Below, one piece after another: positions 9,375-19,206 of a DNA stretch of 64,000 bases. The stretch is from Pseudonocardia cypriaca (GTDB taxonomy: Bacteria > Actinomycetota > Actinomycetes > Mycobacteriales > Pseudonocardiaceae). The position numbers were made by a program, and so were the translations under genes. The DNA is taken from NCBI RefSeq assembly GCF_006717045.1, contig NZ_VFPH01000003.1, forward strand, positions 1,488,001 to 1,552,000, read 5' to 3'. How positions within the stretch are numbered: position 1 is the first letter of the stretch; each line of letters opens with the position of its first letter. The notes beneath the pieces were generated by a model, which was not told where the DNA came from, searched no databases, and saw nothing but the letters and a program-made list of their open reading frames with translations.

Positions 9375-10376
9375 CTAGCCGGGCGCCGGGCCGGTGGTGC
9401 CCCGCACCACCAGCTCGGTCGGCACCTTGACAGCGGGCAGGGGCCGCTCCGGGTCGGTGAGCGCCGTGAGGATCATCTCGGCCGCGAGCACCCCCTGCGC
9501 GACGACGGGCTGGGCCACGGTCGTCAGGTCCATGAGCTCCGCCATCTCGTGGTCGTCGATGCCGATCACCGACACGTCCTCCGGCACGCGGAACCCGGCG
9601 CGCCGCGCCGCCTGCACCGCACCCATCGCCATCTCGTCGGACGCGGCGAAGAGTGCCGTCGGGGGGTCGGGTAGCGCGAGCAGCCGCACCGCCGCGGCGT
9701 ACCCGCCGCCGACCGTGAACCCGCCGACGGCCTCGAGCCCGCTCGTGTCGGGCAGGCCCACCGCGGCGAGCTCGGCGCGGTACCCGGTCCGCCGGTCGGC
9801 CGGCATCGCCGTGTGCAGGGGGTCGGCGCCACCGATGAACCCGATGCGCCGGTGGCCGAGCCCGAGCAGGTGTCGCACGGCGCAGCGCGCGGCGTCCGCG
9901 TCGTCGATGCGCACGCTCGCCCAGCCCGGCACGTCGGCGCCCACGATCGCGACCGGCCCACCAACTGCGGAGAGCGCCGCGGCCTCCTCGGCCGTGGGAT
10001 GCAGGCCGAGCACGAGCACCCCGTCCACCCGCTTGCGCAGCAACGTGCCCGAGAACGCGCGACGCCGCTCGTGGGCGTCCGTGCCGAGGCTGTAGAGCAG
10101 CAGGTCGTACCCGGCCATGCGCAACCGCTCCTCGGCGCTGTGCACGATCGCCGCGAAGTACCAGCGGTTCACGAACGGCGCGACCACGCCGATCGCGTTC
10201 GTCTGGCCGCTCGCGAGGCTCGCCGCGCTCGGCGACGCCACGTACCGCAGCTCGGCGGCCGCGGCGAGCACGCGCTGCCGGGTGGCCTCCGAGACCCGGG
10301 GCAGCCCGTGCAGCGCGCGCGAGACGGTCGCGATGGAGACCCCCGCTGCCTCCGCGACGTCCTTGATCGTGCTCAC
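9375..10376 (-). CDS. LacI-family transcriptional regulator of the sugar ABC operon
   Basis: 333 residues. The N-terminal helix-turn-helix STIKDVAEAAGVSIATVSRA is the LacI signature, followed by the hinge helix and a periplasmic-binding-protein-like effector domain (GVVAPFVNRWYFA, GFIGGADP, SVIGIDDHEMA). The GTG at 10376 is chosen because the LacI domain starts there; the open frame upstream is only the antisense shadow of the permease gene. It is the last gene of the importer operon (23 bp behind the permease) and likely represses it at the palindromes at 13897 and 14023, with a sugar as inducer. Confidence 0.92.
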   Translation of the reverse strand: MSTIKDVAEAAGVSIATVSRALHGLPRVSEATRQRVLAAAAELRYVASPSAASLASGQTNAIGVVAPFVNRWYFAAIVHSAEERLRMAGYDLLLYSLGTDAHERRRAFSGTLLRKRVDGVLVLGLHPTAEEAAALSAVGGPVAIVGADVPGWASVRIDDADAARCAVRHLLGLGHRRIGFIGGADPLHTAMPADRRTGYRAELAAVGLPDTSGLEAVGGFTVGGGYAAAVRLLALPDPPTALFAASDEMAMGAVQAARRAGFRVPEDVSVIGIDDHEMAELMDLTTVAQPVVAQGVLAAEMILTALTDPERPLPAVKVPTELVVRGTTGPAPG

Positions 10377-10399
10377 GGCGGACCCCGGTGGCTCTCGGG

Positions 10400-11320
10400 T
10401 CAGCCCTTGACGCTGCCGGCCAGCAGGCCGCGGACGAAGTAGCGCTGCAACGCGAGGAAGACGACCAGTGGAACGACGATCGCGACGAACGCGCCCGGCG
10501 CGAGGAGGTACCAGTTGGAGCCCCGCTCGCCGGCCAGGTTGGCGAGGCGGACGGTCAGCGGCGCCACGTCGAGCGTGCCGCCTGCGAAGACGAGGGCGAC
10601 GAGCAGGTCGTTCCAGACCCACAGGAACTGGAAGACCGCGAACGCGGCGATGGCCGGCTTCATCAGCGGCACCATGATCGTGGTGAAGATCCGGACGTGG
10701 CCCGCGCCGTCCACGCGCGCCGCCTCCACCAGCTCCGCCGGGATCTCCCGCATCGAGTTGTGCAGCAGGAAGATCGCGAGCGGCAGCGCGAACGTGGAGT
10801 GCGCGATCCAGACCGTCCAGAACGTCCCGTTCAGCCCGGTGCCGACGAAGATCTCCAGCAGGGGAAGCAGTGCGACCTGCAACGGCACGATCTGCAACGC
10901 GAAGATCGCCACGAACAGCGTGTCGCGCATCGGGAACTTCGTCCACGCGAACCCGTACGCCGCCATCGTCGCCAGGATGATCGGGATCGCCACCGCGGGG
11001 ATCGTGATCAGGATCGAGTTGGCGAAGAAGTCGATGAGCGGCTGGTTCCCGCCGAACAGCACCTCCGCGTAGTTGTCGAATGTGATGTTCGGGTTGGTGA
11101 AGAACGTCCACCACCCGGTGCGCTGGACGTCGCGTTCCGGCCGGAAGGAGGACAGGAACAGCCCGAACGTGGGGAGCGTCCACAGCACGGCGATCACGAG
11201 CGCGGCGATCGACGCCCACGGCGATGTGAGGCCCTTCTTCGCCGCGGCGGAGGGCGACGTCGCCGCGGCGACGATGTCGGACCCGGCGGCTGCGGTGTCC
11301 TCGGTGCTCAGGACGGTCAT
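10400..11320 (-). CDS. Carbohydrate ABC transporter permease (MalG/AglG-like)
   Basis: 306 residues with six membrane segments after a 35-residue cytoplasmic N-terminus. It carries the CUT1 permease EAA loop EAARVDGAGHVRIFTTIM, which docks on the ATPase, and ends in the typical QRYFVRGLLAGSVKG tail. The second half-permease of a sugar importer. The ribosome site GGAGG lies about 8 bp before the ATG. It follows the other permease gene by 37 bp. Confidence 0.93.
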   Translation of the reverse strand: MTVLSTEDTAAAGSDIVAAATSPSAAAKKGLTSPWASIAALVIAVLWTLPTFGLFLSSFRPERDVQRTGWWTFFTNPNITFDNYAEVLFGGNQPLIDFFANSILITIPAVAIPIILATMAAYGFAWTKFPMRDTLFVAIFALQIVPLQVALLPLLEIFVGTGLNGTFWTVWIAHSTFALPLAIFLLHNSMREIPAELVEAARVDGAGHVRIFTTIMVPLMKPAIAAFAVFQFLWVWNDLLVALVFAGGTLDVAPLTVRLANLAGERGSNWYLLAPGAFVAIVVPLVVFLALQRYFVRGLLAGSVKG

Positions 11321-11357
11321 GACCGCGCCTCCGCTGGGAGGGGTACGTCGGCGCTCA

Positions 11358-12323
11358 TCAAGCGTCCACCTTCCGCATCTGCCGCACGTTGTAGACGACG
11401 ATCGGCACCACGAGGATGAAAAGGATCATGGCGAGAGCCGAACCCATGCCCAGGTCGGACAGCCGGAAGCTCTGCACGTAGAACTCGTTCGCCACCACGC
11501 TCGTGCCGAACTGGCCGCCGGTCATCGTGCGGACGATGTCGAAGACCTTCAGCACCGCGATGCTGATCGCGGTGACCACGACGACCACAGCGGGCCGGAT
11601 GCTCGGCAGCGTGATGTAGAAGAACAGCCGCAGCCCGCCGACCCCGTCGAGCCGGGCCGCCTCGATGATGTCGCTCGGGATGGCCTTGATCGCGGCGGAG
11701 AGCACGGTCATCGCGAAGCCGGCCTGGATCCAGATCATCACGACGATCAGGAGCAGGTTGTTCCACGGCGTGGCCAGGATGAAGTTCATCGGCTCGAAGC
11801 CCAGCCACACGATGAACTGGTTCAGCAGCCCGATCTGCTGGATGTTCTGCTGGTTGGGCCGGTACTCGTACACGAACTTCCAGATGATCGCCGCGCCGAC
11901 GAACGAGATCGCCATCGGCAGGAAGATCAGCGCCTTCGCGAACGCCTCGAACCGGGTGCGGTCCACGAGCACGGCGTAGACCAGGCCGATCGCCGTGGAG
12001 AGGATCGGGGTGATCACCACCCACAGCAGCGTGTTGCGCAGCACGACCACGAGGTCGGGCTGGGTGAAGATCCGGATGTAGTTGTCCAGCCCGACGAAGC
12101 CCGCGCTCCTCGCGTCGAGGAAGGACTGCACGACGGTGCGCGTTGCCGGGTAGAGCAGCCCGATGAGCAGGAGCAGGAGGGCGGGCGCTGTGAACGCGAT
12201 GCCGGACACCAGGTCCGTCCGGCGGCCCCTCGCGCGGTTGGCGACGAGCAGGACCACGCCCATCACGGCGGCGAAGACAGCCACCGCGACCAGCAGTTGG
12301 AGCAGTTTGTCGAGCAGCGTCAA
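11358..12323 (-). CDS. Carbohydrate ABC transporter permease (MalF/AglF-like), TTG start
   Basis: 321 residues with an extra N-terminal membrane helix, then six more. The EAA loop EAARLDGVGGLRLFFYITL faces the ATPase. The frame opens at a TTG that is preceded, at a 7-nt spacing, by GGAGGTGA, so the TTG is probably the true start; the next in-frame ATG lies 20 codons further in, inside the first helix. The long N-terminus and partner genes resemble alpha-glucoside (AglEFG) importers, but the sugar is inferred only. Confidence 0.9.
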   Translation of the reverse strand: MTLLDKLLQLLVAVAVFAAVMGVVLLVANRARGRRTDLVSGIAFTAPALLLLLIGLLYPATRTVVQSFLDARSAGFVGLDNYIRIFTQPDLVVVLRNTLLWVVITPILSTAIGLVYAVLVDRTRFEAFAKALIFLPMAISFVGAAIIWKFVYEYRPNQQNIQQIGLLNQFIVWLGFEPMNFILATPWNNLLLIVVMIWIQAGFAMTVLSAAIKAIPSDIIEAARLDGVGGLRLFFYITLPSIRPAVVVVVTAISIAVLKVFDIVRTMTGGQFGTSVVANEFYVQSFRLSDLGMGSALAMILFILVVPIVVYNVRQMRKVDA

Positions 12324-12366
12324 AGCCGGCTCACCTCCGAAGGGTCGCTTGATGGCCGAGAGAGGA

Positions 12367-12404
12367 GGCGCCGGGACGGACGGATCACGTCCGTCCCGGG
12401 CGCC
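12367..12404 (-). terminator. Intra-operon hairpin after the binding-protein gene
   Basis: Perfect 10-bp stem GGGACGGACG (12373-12382) with 12388-12397 over a 5-nt loop, extended by GGCGCC arms with one bulge. It lies between the binding-protein stop and the first permease, where partial termination or mRNA protection commonly gives more binding protein than permease. Confidence 0.65.
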
Positions 12405-12425
12405 GGGTACCGCTGATGCCCCCGC

Positions 12426-13835
12426 TTACGAGGAGGCGGGCCAGGACTCCTCGATGTAGGTGAGCGTGTCCGAGGTGTTCTGACCGGTGATCCAGTCCGT
12501 CATGCCGCGCCAGAACGACGCGGAGCCGACGGCCGCCGGCATCAGGTCGGAACCGTCGAACCGGAAGGTCTTGGACTCGTCCTGCAGGATCTCGGCCGAG
12601 AGCTTGTCGATCGGGTTGGACAGGTTGTTCGGGTCCAGCCCGGTGTTGGCGCTCAGCCAGCCGCTCTGCCCGAGCTCGCTACCGGCCTTCGCCTTCGCGT
12701 TGGCCCACTCCGGCGAGGACAGGTACGCCTGGAACGCCTGCACCTCGGGCCGGTCCGAGAACGCGGCGACGAACTCCGAGCCCACGAGGATCGTCTGCGG
12801 CTGCGCCGGGTTGATCGGCGGGAGCTCGAACGCGAACGCCTGCCCGTTCTCCGAGATGTCGGTGCCCTCGGGGAAGTTGGCCGCGTAGAAGTTGGCCTGG
12901 CGGTGCAGGTAGCAGGTGCCGTCGAGCAGCGGCAGGCCCCCGTCCTGGAACGTCGTGGTGGCGATCGAGGCGACGTCGCCGAGGCCACCGTTCACGTACT
13001 GCGGGTTCTTCAGGATCGAGCCGACGCGGTCGAGGGCCCTCACCACGCGCTGGTCGTTGAACGGGATGGCGTGCGAGACCCACTGGTCGTAGACCTCGGG
13101 GCCGTTCTCGCGCAGCATCACGTCCTCGAGCCAGTCGGTGAGCGGCCAGCCCGTGGCGTCACCGGAGGCGATACCCGCACACCACGGCTTGCCGCCGTCG
13201 GCGGTGATGCGGTTCGAGAGCGTCACCATCTCGTCCCACGTCTTCGGGACGGTGTAGCCCTTCGCGGCGAACGCCTGCGGCGAGTACCAGACGTAGGACT
13301 TGACGTTCGAGCCGAGCGGCGCGCCGTACAGGGTGCCGTCGACGCTGCCCGCCGCCTTGAAGGTCTCCGAGTAGTACTGGTCGACGTTCGCGACGACGGC
13401 CTGCGGCGCGGGCTTCACCGCGCCGGGGTTCTGCGTGACGAGCGTCTTCAGCAGGCCGGGCTGCGGGACGTAGGCGATGTCCGGCGGCGAGCCCGCCTGG
13501 ACGCGCACCGGCAGCTGGGCCTCGAACTCCTTGGAGCCCTCGTAGACGATCTGCGCGCCGGTGCACTCCTCGAACGGCTTGTACGAGTTGATGTGCGGCT
13601 CGTCCTCGGGCGAGACGATCGAGGTGTAGATCGTGACCCGGGTGCCGGACAGGTCGCCGTACTGGGAGAACGCCGCACACTCGGGGTTCGAGGCGGCCGC
13701 GTTGCCGCCGCCACCTCCGGCGACGTTGCTGCCGCCGCATCCGGCGAGCACGAGGCTGAGACCCAGCGCGGCGCTGGCCACGGCCGTACCGCGGGACGGT
13801 CTCCGCAGGATCGATCCGGACTTCGGGGCTGGCAT
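12426..13835 (-). CDS. Sugar ABC transporter substrate-binding lipoprotein (AglE-like)
   Basis: 469 residues with a lipoprotein signal (lipobox LAGC, cysteine in VLAGCGG) and an extracellular-solute-binding fold: RVTIYTSIVSPEDEPHIN, then SPPDIAYVPQPG and GTLYGAPLGSNVKSYVWYS. The ATG at 13835 has GGAGGG 5 bp upstream; the longer frame to 13970 would place 45 charged residues before the signal peptide. First gene of the importer operon, reading away from the operator region. A conserved C-terminal TDWITGQN segment fits alpha-glucoside binding proteins; the exact sugar is not determinable. Confidence 0.9.
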   Translation of the reverse strand: MPAPKSGSILRRPSRGTAVASAALGLSLVLAGCGGSNVAGGGGGNAAASNPECAAFSQYGDLSGTRVTIYTSIVSPEDEPHINSYKPFEECTGAQIVYEGSKEFEAQLPVRVQAGSPPDIAYVPQPGLLKTLVTQNPGAVKPAPQAVVANVDQYYSETFKAAGSVDGTLYGAPLGSNVKSYVWYSPQAFAAKGYTVPKTWDEMVTLSNRITADGGKPWCAGIASGDATGWPLTDWLEDVMLRENGPEVYDQWVSHAIPFNDQRVVRALDRVGSILKNPQYVNGGLGDVASIATTTFQDGGLPLLDGTCYLHRQANFYAANFPEGTDISENGQAFAFELPPINPAQPQTILVGSEFVAAFSDRPEVQAFQAYLSSPEWANAKAKAGSELGQSGWLSANTGLDPNNLSNPIDKLSAEILQDESKTFRFDGSDLMPAAVGSASFWRGMTDWITGQNTSDTLTYIEESWPASS

Positions 13836-13896
13836 CGCACCCTCCGCGTCGATGGGGACGGAACGAGCAGGCCGCCCGCTCCATGAGACCGCGCCA

Positions 13897-13910
13897 TGAA
13901 AACGTTTACG
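13897..13910. promoter_or_regulatory. LacI-type operator (site 1)
   Basis: TGAAAACGTTTACG, an almost perfect palindrome around a central CG with the AAACGTTT core typical of LacI-family operators. It lies 62 bp upstream of the binding-protein start. The likely ligand is the LacI protein at 9375-10376. Confidence 0.7.
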
Positions 13911-14022
13911 CATCTCCTCGGGCAAGAAGAGGCGGTTAACGATGCCGTAACTCCAACGCTGCGTAGTCAACTACTCGCTGTTCGTGTTGGGTCTTCTCCT
14001 TGGGACCCCTGCCATGGCAGGC

Positions 14023-14036
14023 TGCAAGCGCTTTAC
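14023..14036. promoter_or_regulatory. LacI-type operator (site 2)
   Basis: TGCAAGCGCTTTAC, with the AAGCGCTT core of LacI-family operators, 53 bp upstream of the ATPase start. It is spaced 126 bp from site 1, about 12 helical turns, a distance compatible with looping across the divergent promoters. Confidence 0.7.
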
Positions 14037-14088
14037 TCCCTCTCACTCGGATCGTCCGGCACGTTCCTGCCGGTGGAAGGAGCACAGC

Positions 14089-15174
<1,086 letters not shown>

Positions 15175-15193
15175 TCACCCAACTGCCGAACGT

Positions 15194-15221
15194 GGCCCCG
15201 GGACCTCCTGGTTCCGGGGCC
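15194..15221. terminator. Hairpin terminator after the ATPase gene
   Basis: GGCCCCGG (15194-15201) pairs with CCGGGGCC (15214-15221) between two convergent genes. Confidence 0.7.
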
Positions 15222-15229
15222 GCGTCGTG

Positions 15230-16276
15230 TCAGCCCACCGGAGTGGGCAGGGCGGCCCGCAGCCGCACCTCGGTGCCGACGATCGCGGCCGCCGGGCGCA
15301 ACCCGGCCCGGCGCAGCAGGCGGGTGATGCCGACGTCGTCCGGGCGCGCGCAGCCGACGAGCTCGGCGAGGCCGCGCTCCGTGGCGACCTCCGCGAGGTG
15401 GCGCAGCAGCGCCGTGCCGAGCCCCCGGCCCTGCCACGCGTCCTCGACCAGCACGGCGGCCCGCGCCGATCCGGCGGAGCCCGGCTCCGGATCGAGGTTC
15501 GCGATGCCGACGGCGCTGCCACCGTCGGCGGTGACGGCCAGCACGGCGTGCAGTGCGGTGGGGGAGGCGGACGGGCCGAGCAACGCGCCCAGCTCGTCGG
15601 ACTGCAGCCGGGGCGCCGGCGTGAGGTAGCGGGAACGCCGCGATGCCGGCGAGCAGCGGGCGTGCAGCGCGGCCACCAGCGGGCCGTCACCCGGCTCGGC
15701 GGCGCGCAGCCGCACCTCCGAGCCGTCCCGCAGCTGCAGGGCGCGATCGGCGCCGACGCTGCGGATCGGGGTTCGCATCGCGAGCTGCGTGGCGAGCTCC
15801 AGCAGCGCCGCGGCCCGCGAGAGCTCGGTGGCCGTGAACGGCCACGGGCGGCCGACGTGGATCTGCTGGGTACCGCCGCGCAGCGTGTGCACGTGCCCCG
15901 ACGGCTGCGCGGCCGGGTCGATCAGGCGGGCACGCAGCATGGTGGCCACCGCGCTCGGTGCGCTGCCCGGGTCGGCCACCACCATCCGCGCGAGCGCCAG
16001 CGCCGTGGTGGCCGGGTCGGACAGCTCCGTGGCATCGGCGCGCACCAGCAGCGTGCACGGGATCCCGGCGGCCGCGACCGCATCGACCAGCGCCGCGGCC
16101 TCGACGCTTTCGGGCACCTGGACCAGCAGCTCGTCGGTGACCGCTCCGTCGTCGGTCGGTTCGCCGACGACGTGCAGGGAGAGGATGTTGCATCCGGCTC
16201 CGCCGACCGCGGTGGCCAACCCGCCGAGTCGACCGGGACGGTCCTCCAGCTCGACGTGCATCCGCCACAGCGCCAT
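15230..16276 (-). CDS. ACT domain - GNAT acetyltransferase fusion protein
   Basis: 348 residues. Residues 1-75 form an ACT-like ligand-binding domain (MHVELEDRPGRLGGLA is the ACT start motif; a second strand-helix set follows). A GNAT N-acetyltransferase occupies about 185-345, with the acetyl-CoA loop EDAWQGRGLGTALL and C-terminal GLRPAAAIVG. The middle (about 100-180) is unassigned. ACT domains usually sense amino acids, so the fusion suggests a protein or small-molecule acetyltransferase under metabolite control, as known for some actinobacterial lysine acetyltransferases. It stands alone, convergent with the ATPase gene. Confidence 0.8.
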   Translation of the reverse strand: MALWRMHVELEDRPGRLGGLATAVGGAGCNILSLHVVGEPTDDGAVTDELLVQVPESVEAAALVDAVAAAGIPCTLLVRADATELSDPATTALALARMVVADPGSAPSAVATMLRARLIDPAAQPSGHVHTLRGGTQQIHVGRPWPFTATELSRAAALLELATQLAMRTPIRSVGADRALQLRDGSEVRLRAAEPGDGPLVAALHARCSPASRRSRYLTPAPRLQSDELGALLGPSASPTALHAVLAVTADGGSAVGIANLDPEPGSAGSARAAVLVEDAWQGRGLGTALLRHLAEVATERGLAELVGCARPDDVGITRLLRRAGLRPAAAIVGTEVRLRAALPTPVG

Positions 16277-16348
16277 GCAGCCAGCGTCCCCCCGACTTGT
16301 TTCCGATCCGCTACCGATGGGTGACAGCCCGTTGCGCAGGACGGCCGA

Positions 16349-18193
16349 TCAGGCCAGGGCCCGGCGGGCGAACCCGATCTCCGTCGCCACGTGGCGGAGC
16401 GTCTCGTCCACCACGAGGCTCCCGTGGCCCGCGTCGAAGCGGCTCACCTCGTACCGCACGTCGCCGCGGGCGGCGAGGGCGTCCAGGTAGTTGTTCACCT
16501 GCCGGATCGGGCAGCGCGGGTCGTTCTCGCCGGCCAGCACGAGCACCGGCACGCGCACGCGGTCGACGTAGGTGAGCGGTGACGCGTCCCGGTACGCCTC
16601 GGGGCGCTCGGCGGGCGAACCTCCGAAGAGGGCGCGGTCGAACGCCCGCAGCTGCTCCATCTCGTCGGCGTAGGCGGCGAGGTAGTCGGCCACCGGCACG
16701 CCCGCGATGCCGGCCGCCCAGCGGTCCGGCTGGGTGCCGAGGGCCAGCAGCGCGAGGTAGCCGCCCCACGACCAGCCCTCCACCACGCAACGCCCCCGGT
16801 CCACCAGGCCGTCGGCCACGCACCGGTCGTACACGGCGGCGACGTCCTCCAGCTCGGTCAGCCCCGGCCGGCCTTCGATGGCGTCCCGCCACACCGAGCC
16901 GTAGCCGGTCGAGCCGCGGTAGTTGACCTCGACCACCACGAAGCCGGCGTCCACCCACGCCGCCCGGCCCGCGCTGAACCGGTCCTCGTCGGCGGCGTGC
17001 GGGCCACCGTGCAGCGCGAACACGGCCGGCGCCGGGCCGTCGACATGAGTGGGACGGGCGACGAGGGCGTGCACCCGGCCGCCCGGGCCCTCCACCCACA
17101 GGTCCTCGACCGGCACCGAGCCCGGGGCGCGCGCTCCCGGCGGGGCGACGAGCACGCGGTCGGTGCCGTCCGGGTGCAGCGCCCGCACCGTCGAGGGCTC
17201 CGCGGCCGACGAGCACGTGTACTCGACCGTGCCGTCCGGGCGGACCTCGGCCGAGCCCACGCAGCCGGGTGCCACCGGCAGCTCCGCCAGCTCTGCGGAA
17301 TCCAGGGCGTAGCGGTACAGCCGCGTGCGGGCCGCCGCCGTGTGCCAGACGAGCAGGTTCCGTCCGTCCGGGTGGAAGTCGGCGTAGACCTCGCCCGGCA
17401 GGTCGAGCGTGATCTCGCGCTCGGTGTCGGCGAGCACGTCCCACAGCAGCAGCTCCTCGCGGCCGTGGCGCTCGTGCAGCAGCAGGAGCCGGCCGTCCCC
17501 GCGGATCGGGGCGAACGTCAGCGGGGTGAGCCCCTTCCCGGGCCCGTCCGACTTCTCGGCCACGAGCCCGCCGTCGGACACGCGCACGACCCGCACCGCG
17601 GGGTGCCGCGAGTCCCCGTGCTCGGAGTGGCTGATCGCGAGCAGCGTCTCGTCGTCCGACAGCGCGCCGACGCCTGCGTCCTCCGCGTGCTGGTAGACGA
17701 CCTCCGCCGGGCCGTCGCCGCGGCGCAGCCAGATCTTCGTGCCGTCGTCGGTGGAGGTCCCCGCGGCCACCACCGACCGCCCGATCTCCAGCCCCGCCGG
17801 GTAGCCGTCCTCGACGGCGGGGAGCGCAGGCTCGGGCGCGGCCGTCGCGCGGCGGCCGGCGAACGGTTCGCGCACCCAGTGCCCGAACTCGTCGCCGTCG
17901 GTGTCGGCGAACCACCAGACCGTCGCGCCGTCGGGCGGGAGCGTGGCGATGTGGGTGCCGCTGCGCCGGTCGGTGATGCGACGGTGCTGGTCGGTCACCC
18001 GATCCCAGACGTACACCTCAGTCGTCCCACTGGCGTTCGAGGTGTAGACGCACCGGTCCGGTGCGTCGCGCGCCCACGCCGGGCGCGACATCCGCGGCGC
18101 CGTGAACCGGGCGCGCCAGCGCTCCTCGCGCTCGTCGTCGAAGAGCCGGTGGGGAACGGGGGCGACGGGGTGCTCGGTCACCCCCGGGATCAT
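16349..18193 (-). CDS. Prolyl oligopeptidase-family (S9) serine peptidase
   Basis: 614 residues. The N-terminal two thirds is a beta-propeller with repeated short strands (VYTSNASGTTEVYVWDR, STLPPDG-like motifs) that gates access. The C-terminal alpha/beta-hydrolase domain has the nucleophile elbow GWSWGGYLA, the acid ENDPRCPI and the histidine DAGHGS. It hydrolyses oligopeptides; no signal peptide is seen, so it is cytoplasmic. The start is ATG at 18193 or GTG at 18181, neither with a clear ribosome site. It lies 7 bp downstream of the CDF gene, so probably in the same transcript. Confidence 0.88.
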   Translation of the reverse strand: MIPGVTEHPVAPVPHRLFDDEREERWRARFTAPRMSRPAWARDAPDRCVYTSNASGTTEVYVWDRVTDQHRRITDRRSGTHIATLPPDGATVWWFADTDGDEFGHWVREPFAGRRATAAPEPALPAVEDGYPAGLEIGRSVVAAGTSTDDGTKIWLRRGDGPAEVVYQHAEDAGVGALSDDETLLAISHSEHGDSRHPAVRVVRVSDGGLVAEKSDGPGKGLTPLTFAPIRGDGRLLLLHERHGREELLLWDVLADTEREITLDLPGEVYADFHPDGRNLLVWHTAAARTRLYRYALDSAELAELPVAPGCVGSAEVRPDGTVEYTCSSAAEPSTVRALHPDGTDRVLVAPPGARAPGSVPVEDLWVEGPGGRVHALVARPTHVDGPAPAVFALHGGPHAADEDRFSAGRAAWVDAGFVVVEVNYRGSTGYGSVWRDAIEGRPGLTELEDVAAVYDRCVADGLVDRGRCVVEGWSWGGYLALLALGTQPDRWAAGIAGVPVADYLAAYADEMEQLRAFDRALFGGSPAERPEAYRDASPLTYVDRVRVPVLVLAGENDPRCPIRQVNNYLDALAARGDVRYEVSRFDAGHGSLVVDETLRHVATEIGFARRALA

Positions 18194-18200
18194 GCCGCAG

Positions 18201-19130
18201 CTACCAGCGGAGTTCGGCACAACCGGTACGGGAACCGGGTGGCTCGACCTGCACGGTGAAGTGTGCGAGCTGGTGGCGCTCGGTGAGCAGCCGCTGCGCG
18301 GACGTCAGCACCTTCGCCGGGTCGCAGCCGGCTCCGACGGTGAGGTGGGCCGATCCCACCTCCATGCCGGACGTCAGCGTCCAGACGTGGACGTCGTGGA
18401 CGTCCTGCACGCCGTCGAGCGCGCCCAGCTCGGCGCGGACGGCCGCGACGTCGACGTGCGCCGGTGCGGCCTGCACCAGGATGCGGACGGCCTGCCGGCC
18501 GAGCGACCACGTCCGCGGCAGGATGAACAGCCCGATCCCGATCGCGACGATCGGGTCGGCGTAGCGCCAGCCGAACAGCAGGGTGACCAGGCCGGCGACG
18601 AGCACGCCGACGGAGCCGAGGGTGTCGGCGATGACCTCCAGGTAGGCGCCCCGGATGTTGAGGCTCTCCTGCGCGCCCTTCCGCAGCAGGGCGAACACGA
18701 AGAGGTTCGCGGCGAGGCCGGCGAGCGCGGTGAGCACCACGGGCAGGCCCGGCACCTCGGGCGGGTCGGCGAAGCGCTGGACGGCCTCGAGGAGCACCCA
18801 GCCGGCCACCCCGAACAGCAGCACGGCGTTGGCCAGGGCGGCCAGGACCTCGGCCCGGTAGAGACCGAACGTGCGCCGGTCGTTGGTGCGCGCCGCGCGG
18901 GCTGCCGCGATGGCGGCGAGCGCCATGCCCATCCCGAGCACGTCGGTGAAGTTGTGCCCCGCGTCGGACAGCAGGGCGAGCGACGAGGTCGTGAGACCCA
19001 CGACGACCTGCAGGACGAGGGAGGCGACGAGCACCCCCAGTGAGATCGCGAGACGCCGCATGTGCCGCCCCGATGCGCTCGTGGCAGCTGCGGGGTCGAT
19101 CCCGTGCCCGTGTCCGTGGCCCGCACCCAT
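18201..19130 (-). CDS. Cation diffusion facilitator metal exporter (CzcD/ZitB type)
   Basis: 309 residues. The His-rich N-terminus (MGAGHGHGHG) precedes six membrane helices with the CDF metal site motifs SDAGHNFTD (helix 2) and EVIADTLGS (helix 5), then a cytoplasmic dimerisation domain ending in the HTL-type QLAHFTVQVEP. Such proteins export Zn, Co or Cd in exchange for protons. Starts at 19130 or 19142; no clear ribosome site. A palindrome lies directly upstream, suggesting metal-responsive control. Confidence 0.92.
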   Translation of the reverse strand: MGAGHGHGHGIDPAAATSASGRHMRRLAISLGVLVASLVLQVVVGLTTSSLALLSDAGHNFTDVLGMGMALAAIAAARAARTNDRRTFGLYRAEVLAALANAVLLFGVAGWVLLEAVQRFADPPEVPGLPVVLTALAGLAANLFVFALLRKGAQESLNIRGAYLEVIADTLGSVGVLVAGLVTLLFGWRYADPIVAIGIGLFILPRTWSLGRQAVRILVQAAPAHVDVAAVRAELGALDGVQDVHDVHVWTLTSGMEVGSAHLTVGAGCDPAKVLTSAQRLLTERHQLAHFTVQVEPPGSRTGCAELRW

Positions 19131-19141
19131 GGCGCCGAACA

Positions 19142-19159
19142 TATGCGGAACTACGCATA
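19142..19159. promoter_or_regulatory. Inverted repeat upstream of the CDF gene
   Basis: TATGCG-6 nt-CGCATA, a perfect 6-bp inverted repeat just upstream of the CDF start. Position and form suit an ArsR/SmtB-type metal-sensor operator, but no such regulator gene is in the window. Confidence 0.45.
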
Positions 19160-19206
19160 GGTGCAATGTGACGCTCGGTCGGGTGACGGTCTGCCATGAT
19201 TCGCCC

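Noticed and set aside
9375..11219. 614-codon frame that would fuse an arginine-rich protein to LacI
   Set aside because: The first half is the antisense-like shadow of the permease gene in another frame; the LacI domain begins at the GTG at 10376.
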